Origin: an uncultured Altererythrobacter sp.
GTDB taxonomy: Bacteria > Pseudomonadota > Alphaproteobacteria > Sphingomonadales > Sphingomonadaceae
NCBI GenBank assembly: GCA_946886565.1
Contig: CAMPIX010000055.1
Location: 1-6,193 of the forward strand
Reading direction: 5' to 3'
Length of the DNA stretch: 6,193 nt
The notes beneath the pieces are model-generated. The model saw only the letters and a list, made by a program, of their open reading frames with translations. It was not told the origin of the DNA and did no database searches. Of this stretch, positions 4,877-6,193 are shown one piece after another. A program made the translations under genes and the position numbers. Numbering within the stretch: the stretch's first letter is position 1; each line of letters starts with the position of its first letter.

Positions 4877-5560
4877 CTAGTTCGGCGAGCGCGCGAACCA
4901 GATCGTGTGCCGCGGACCCTTGTTGTTCGGCCGCGCGCGCACGGTGCGCTCCTCGACCGCGAAGCCGGCGTCCTTGAGCCGGCGCGCGAACTTGTGGTCG
5001 GGTGCGGCCGACCACACCGCGAGCAGCCCGCCCGGCGCCAGCGCGTCGCGCAACCGCGCGATGCCGGTGCGGGTGTAGAGCCGCTCGTTGCCGTCGCGCA
5101 CGATGCCGTCGGGGCCGTTGTCGACGTCGAGCAGGATCGCGTCGTAGCGTGCCGTCGTGCCGTCGACCGCGTCGTCGATCAGCGCCGCGACGTCGGCGAT
5201 CACCACCTGCCCGCGCGGATCGGAGAGGCAGTCGCCGCTCAGTTCCGCGAGCGGGCCCCGCGCCCAGTCGAGGATCTCGGGCACGACTTCGGCCACCGTC
5301 ACGCTGCCGCCCTCGGGCAGATGCGCGAGCGCGGCGCGGAAGGTGAAGCCCATGCCGTAGCCGCCGATCAGCACCCGCGGGCGCGCGGCCGAGAGTTGCG
5401 CCAGCGTCAGTTCGGCGAGCTGCTCCTCCGAAAAGCGCATTCGCGTGCCCATCAGCTCGTCGCGCCCGAGCATGATCACGAAATCGCGCCCGTGGCTCAC
5501 CAGCGTCAGCGTATCGCCGCCGGGGATTTGCGCGGTGGCAAGGGTTTCGCGGGGCAGCAT
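4877..5560 (-). CDS. Spermidine-synthase-like Rossmann-fold protein
   Basis: This 227-aa cytosolic protein has the nucleotide-binding core of the spermidine synthase/SAM methyltransferase superfamily. Motif I is VLIGGYGMGFTFRAAL (63-78). The acidic residue after strand 2 is Glu91 in VTVAEVVPEILDWA (87-100). An IADVAALI stretch (121-128) supplies Asp123, and DAILLDVDNGPDG (140-152) is the motif IV region. PGGLLAVWSAAPD (177-189) and a C-terminal strand complete the fold. It is shorter than typical SpeE (about 280 aa), with a reduced N-terminal beta region and LDVDNGPDG where aminopropyltransferases usually have an S/D-x-(S/T)-D-P motif. A true aminopropyltransferase activity is therefore doubtful; a methyltransferase-like role is as likely. 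ATG 5560 has GGAG (complement of 5569-5572) eight bases upstream. It lies 68 bp downstream of pnp on the same strand, with a terminator between them. Confidence 0.82.
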   Translation of the reverse strand: MLPRETLATAQIPGGDTLTLVSHGRDFVIMLGRDELMGTRMRFSEEQLAELTLAQLSAARPRVLIGGYGMGFTFRAALAHLPEGGSVTVAEVVPEILDWARGPLAELSGDCLSDPRGQVVIADVAALIDDAVDGTTARYDAILLDVDNGPDGIVRDGNERLYTRTGIARLRDALAPGGLLAVWSAAPDHKFARRLKDAGFAVEERTVRARPNNKGPRHTIWFARSPN

Positions 5561-5573
5561 CGGTTCGTCTCCA

Positions 5574-5605
5574 AAGCAAAGGGGCCGCGAATTGCTCGCG
5601 GCCCC
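5574..5605 (-). terminator. Intrinsic terminator of pnp
   Basis: A perfect 10-bp GC-rich stem (GGGGCCGCGA 5581-5590 with TCGCGGCCCC 5596-5605) encloses a five-base loop. On the minus strand it is followed by an interrupted T-tract (TTTGCTT, complement of 5574-5580), the expected shape of a rho-independent terminator for pnp, whose stop is 23 bases upstream. It ends only about 20 bases before the ATG of the next gene, with the ribosome binding site (complement of 5569-5572) immediately after the T-tract. It may therefore also act as an attenuator or sequester the translation start. Confidence 0.85.
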
Positions 5606-5628
5606 TCCGTTAGCGTTTTCGCGAAGGA

Positions 5629-6193
5629 TCAGTCCTTCAGGAAGTCCGGCACGTGGCTCTCGCCGCCGCCGTCGCGGTCGCTGCGCTCACGGCCCCGATC
5701 ATTTCTGGGGCCGCGATCGCGGTCGCCGCCACGGCCACCCCCGCGTCCGCCGCGACGATCGCCGCCGCCGCCACGCGGGCCACGGTCACCACGGTCGCCG
5801 CGCGGTTCGCGGGGCGGACGGGTGTCCTCCAGCTCCTCGCCGGTTTCCTGGTCGACCACGCGCATCGACAGGCGGACCTTGCCGCGCTGGTCGATCTCGA
5901 GGACCTTGACCTTCACTTCCTGGCCTTCCGACACGACGTCGGTCGGCTTCTCGACCCGCTCGTTCTTCATCTCGGAAACGTGGACGAGACCGTCCTTGCC
6001 ACCCATGAAGTTCACGAACGCGCCGAAGTCGACGATGTTGACGACCTTGCCGTCGTAGATCTTGCCGACTTCCGCCTCTTCGACGATGCCCTGGATCCAC
6101 TTCTTCGCAGCTTCGATCTGCGACAGATCCGAAGACGAGATCTTGATCACGCCCTCGTCGTCGATGTCGACCTTGGCGCCGGTCTCGGCGACG
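5629..6193 (-). CDS. pnp: Polynucleotide phosphorylase, C-terminal part (5' end outside window)
   Basis: PNPase is a phosphorolytic 3'-5' exoribonuclease of the RNA degradosome. The window holds its last 187 residues. The reading frame is open to the right edge: [19 protein letters not shown] (from 6192) is the end of the KH domain, so the GTG at 6150 is not a start. The S1 RNA-binding domain follows ([20 protein letters not shown] through [20 protein letters not shown], roughly 5860-6083). After it comes a tail of about 60 residues very rich in Arg, Gly and Asp (roughly 5665-5830, repeated RGDRG, RGGRGGG and DRDRG units). The protein ends with a distinct hydrophobic-acidic motif, HVPDFLKD. 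An intrinsic terminator follows 23 bases after the stop. The catalytic RNase PH domains lie outside the window. Confidence 0.95.
   Translation of the reverse strand, partial: VAETGAKVDIDDEGVIKISSSDLSQIEAAKKWIQGIVEEAEVGKIYDGKVVNIVDFGAFVNFMGGKDGLVHVSEMKNERVEKPTDVVSEGQEVKVKVLEIDQRGKVRLSMRVVDQETGEELEDTRPPREPRGDRGDRGPRGGGGDRRGGRGGGRGGDRDRGPRNDRGRERSDRDGGGESHVPDFLKD

Noticed and set aside
4557..5579. 340-codon minus-strand frame containing a different reading of the spermidine-synthase-like region
   Set aside because: It is Arg-rich and crosses the palindromic repeat. The 227-aa frame holds the real Rossmann motifs.
5665..5830. Short repeated units that could suggest a CRISPR or tandem-repeat locus
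   Set aside because: They are codon-level repeats of the PNPase Arg/Gly/Asp tail. There are no regular spacers or palindromic repeats.
4751..6058. Long plus-strand open frame of 435 codons across the repeat, the spermidine-synthase-like gene and pnp
   Set aside because: It is antisense to two well-supported genes, has low-complexity Arg/Pro/Ser composition and contains the palindromic repeat. Long spurious frames are normal at this GC content.

Overview
The window looks like a piece of a high-GC alphaproteobacterial chromosome, most likely from a sphingomonad (Sphingomonadales). The evidence is a GcrA cell-cycle regulator, which is restricted to alphaproteobacteria; strong G/C bias at third codon positions; a PNPase with an Arg/Gly/Asp-rich tail; and a palindromic intergenic repeat of a type I associate from memory with sphingomonads. 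The organism assignment is an inference. Almost everything is ordinary chromosomal gene content, and I see no phage, transposase, CRISPR array, tRNA or rRNA.

Layout, left to right. (1) 1-608, minus: the N-terminal two thirds or so of an ABC-2 type transporter permease (YadH/NodJ-like) that runs off the left edge. (2) A 91-bp divergent spacer, which ends in two nested mini-ORFs directly in front of gcrA. (3) 700-1377, plus: gcrA. (4) 1381-1902, minus: a YdjM-type inner-membrane predicted metal-dependent hydrolase, converging on gcrA with only 3 bp between the stop codons. (5) A 113-bp divergent spacer with a small hairpin and one GANTC site. (6) 2016-4077, plus: a compact molybdate uptake operon modA-modB-modC, with a 2-bp gap and then a 22-bp overlap. 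(7) A 70-bp spacer with a GANTC site. (8) 4148-4672, plus: a DUF1993 protein. (9) 4673-4876: a 204-bp spacer between convergent genes, filled by a multi-hairpin REP/MITE-like palindrome. (10) 4877-5560, minus: a short spermidine-synthase-like Rossmann protein. (11) 5581-5605: a strong intrinsic terminator. (12) 5629-6193, minus: the 3' end of pnp (polynucleotide phosphorylase; end of the KH domain, S1 domain and RGG-like tail), running off the right edge.

Functionally, ModA (apparently a lipoprotein rather than a soluble periplasmic protein) would capture molybdate, ModB would form the membrane channel, and ModC would power it. ModC here is only the ATPase domain and lacks the C-terminal TOBE/Mop regulatory domain of the classical protein. 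GcrA acts with sigma-70 at promoters carrying CcrM-methylated GANTC sites. By eye I find only four GANTC sites in the window, and two of them lie in the short spacers just upstream of gene starts. The other genes have no obvious functional link and look like conserved chromosomal neighbours.

I did not find a convincing undescribed system. The items most worth a second look are the duplicated start region and nested mini-ORFs before gcrA, the palindromic element at 4706-4838, the terminator placed almost on top of the ribosome binding site of the spermidine-synthase-like gene, and the TOBE-less ModC paired with a lipoprotein ModA.
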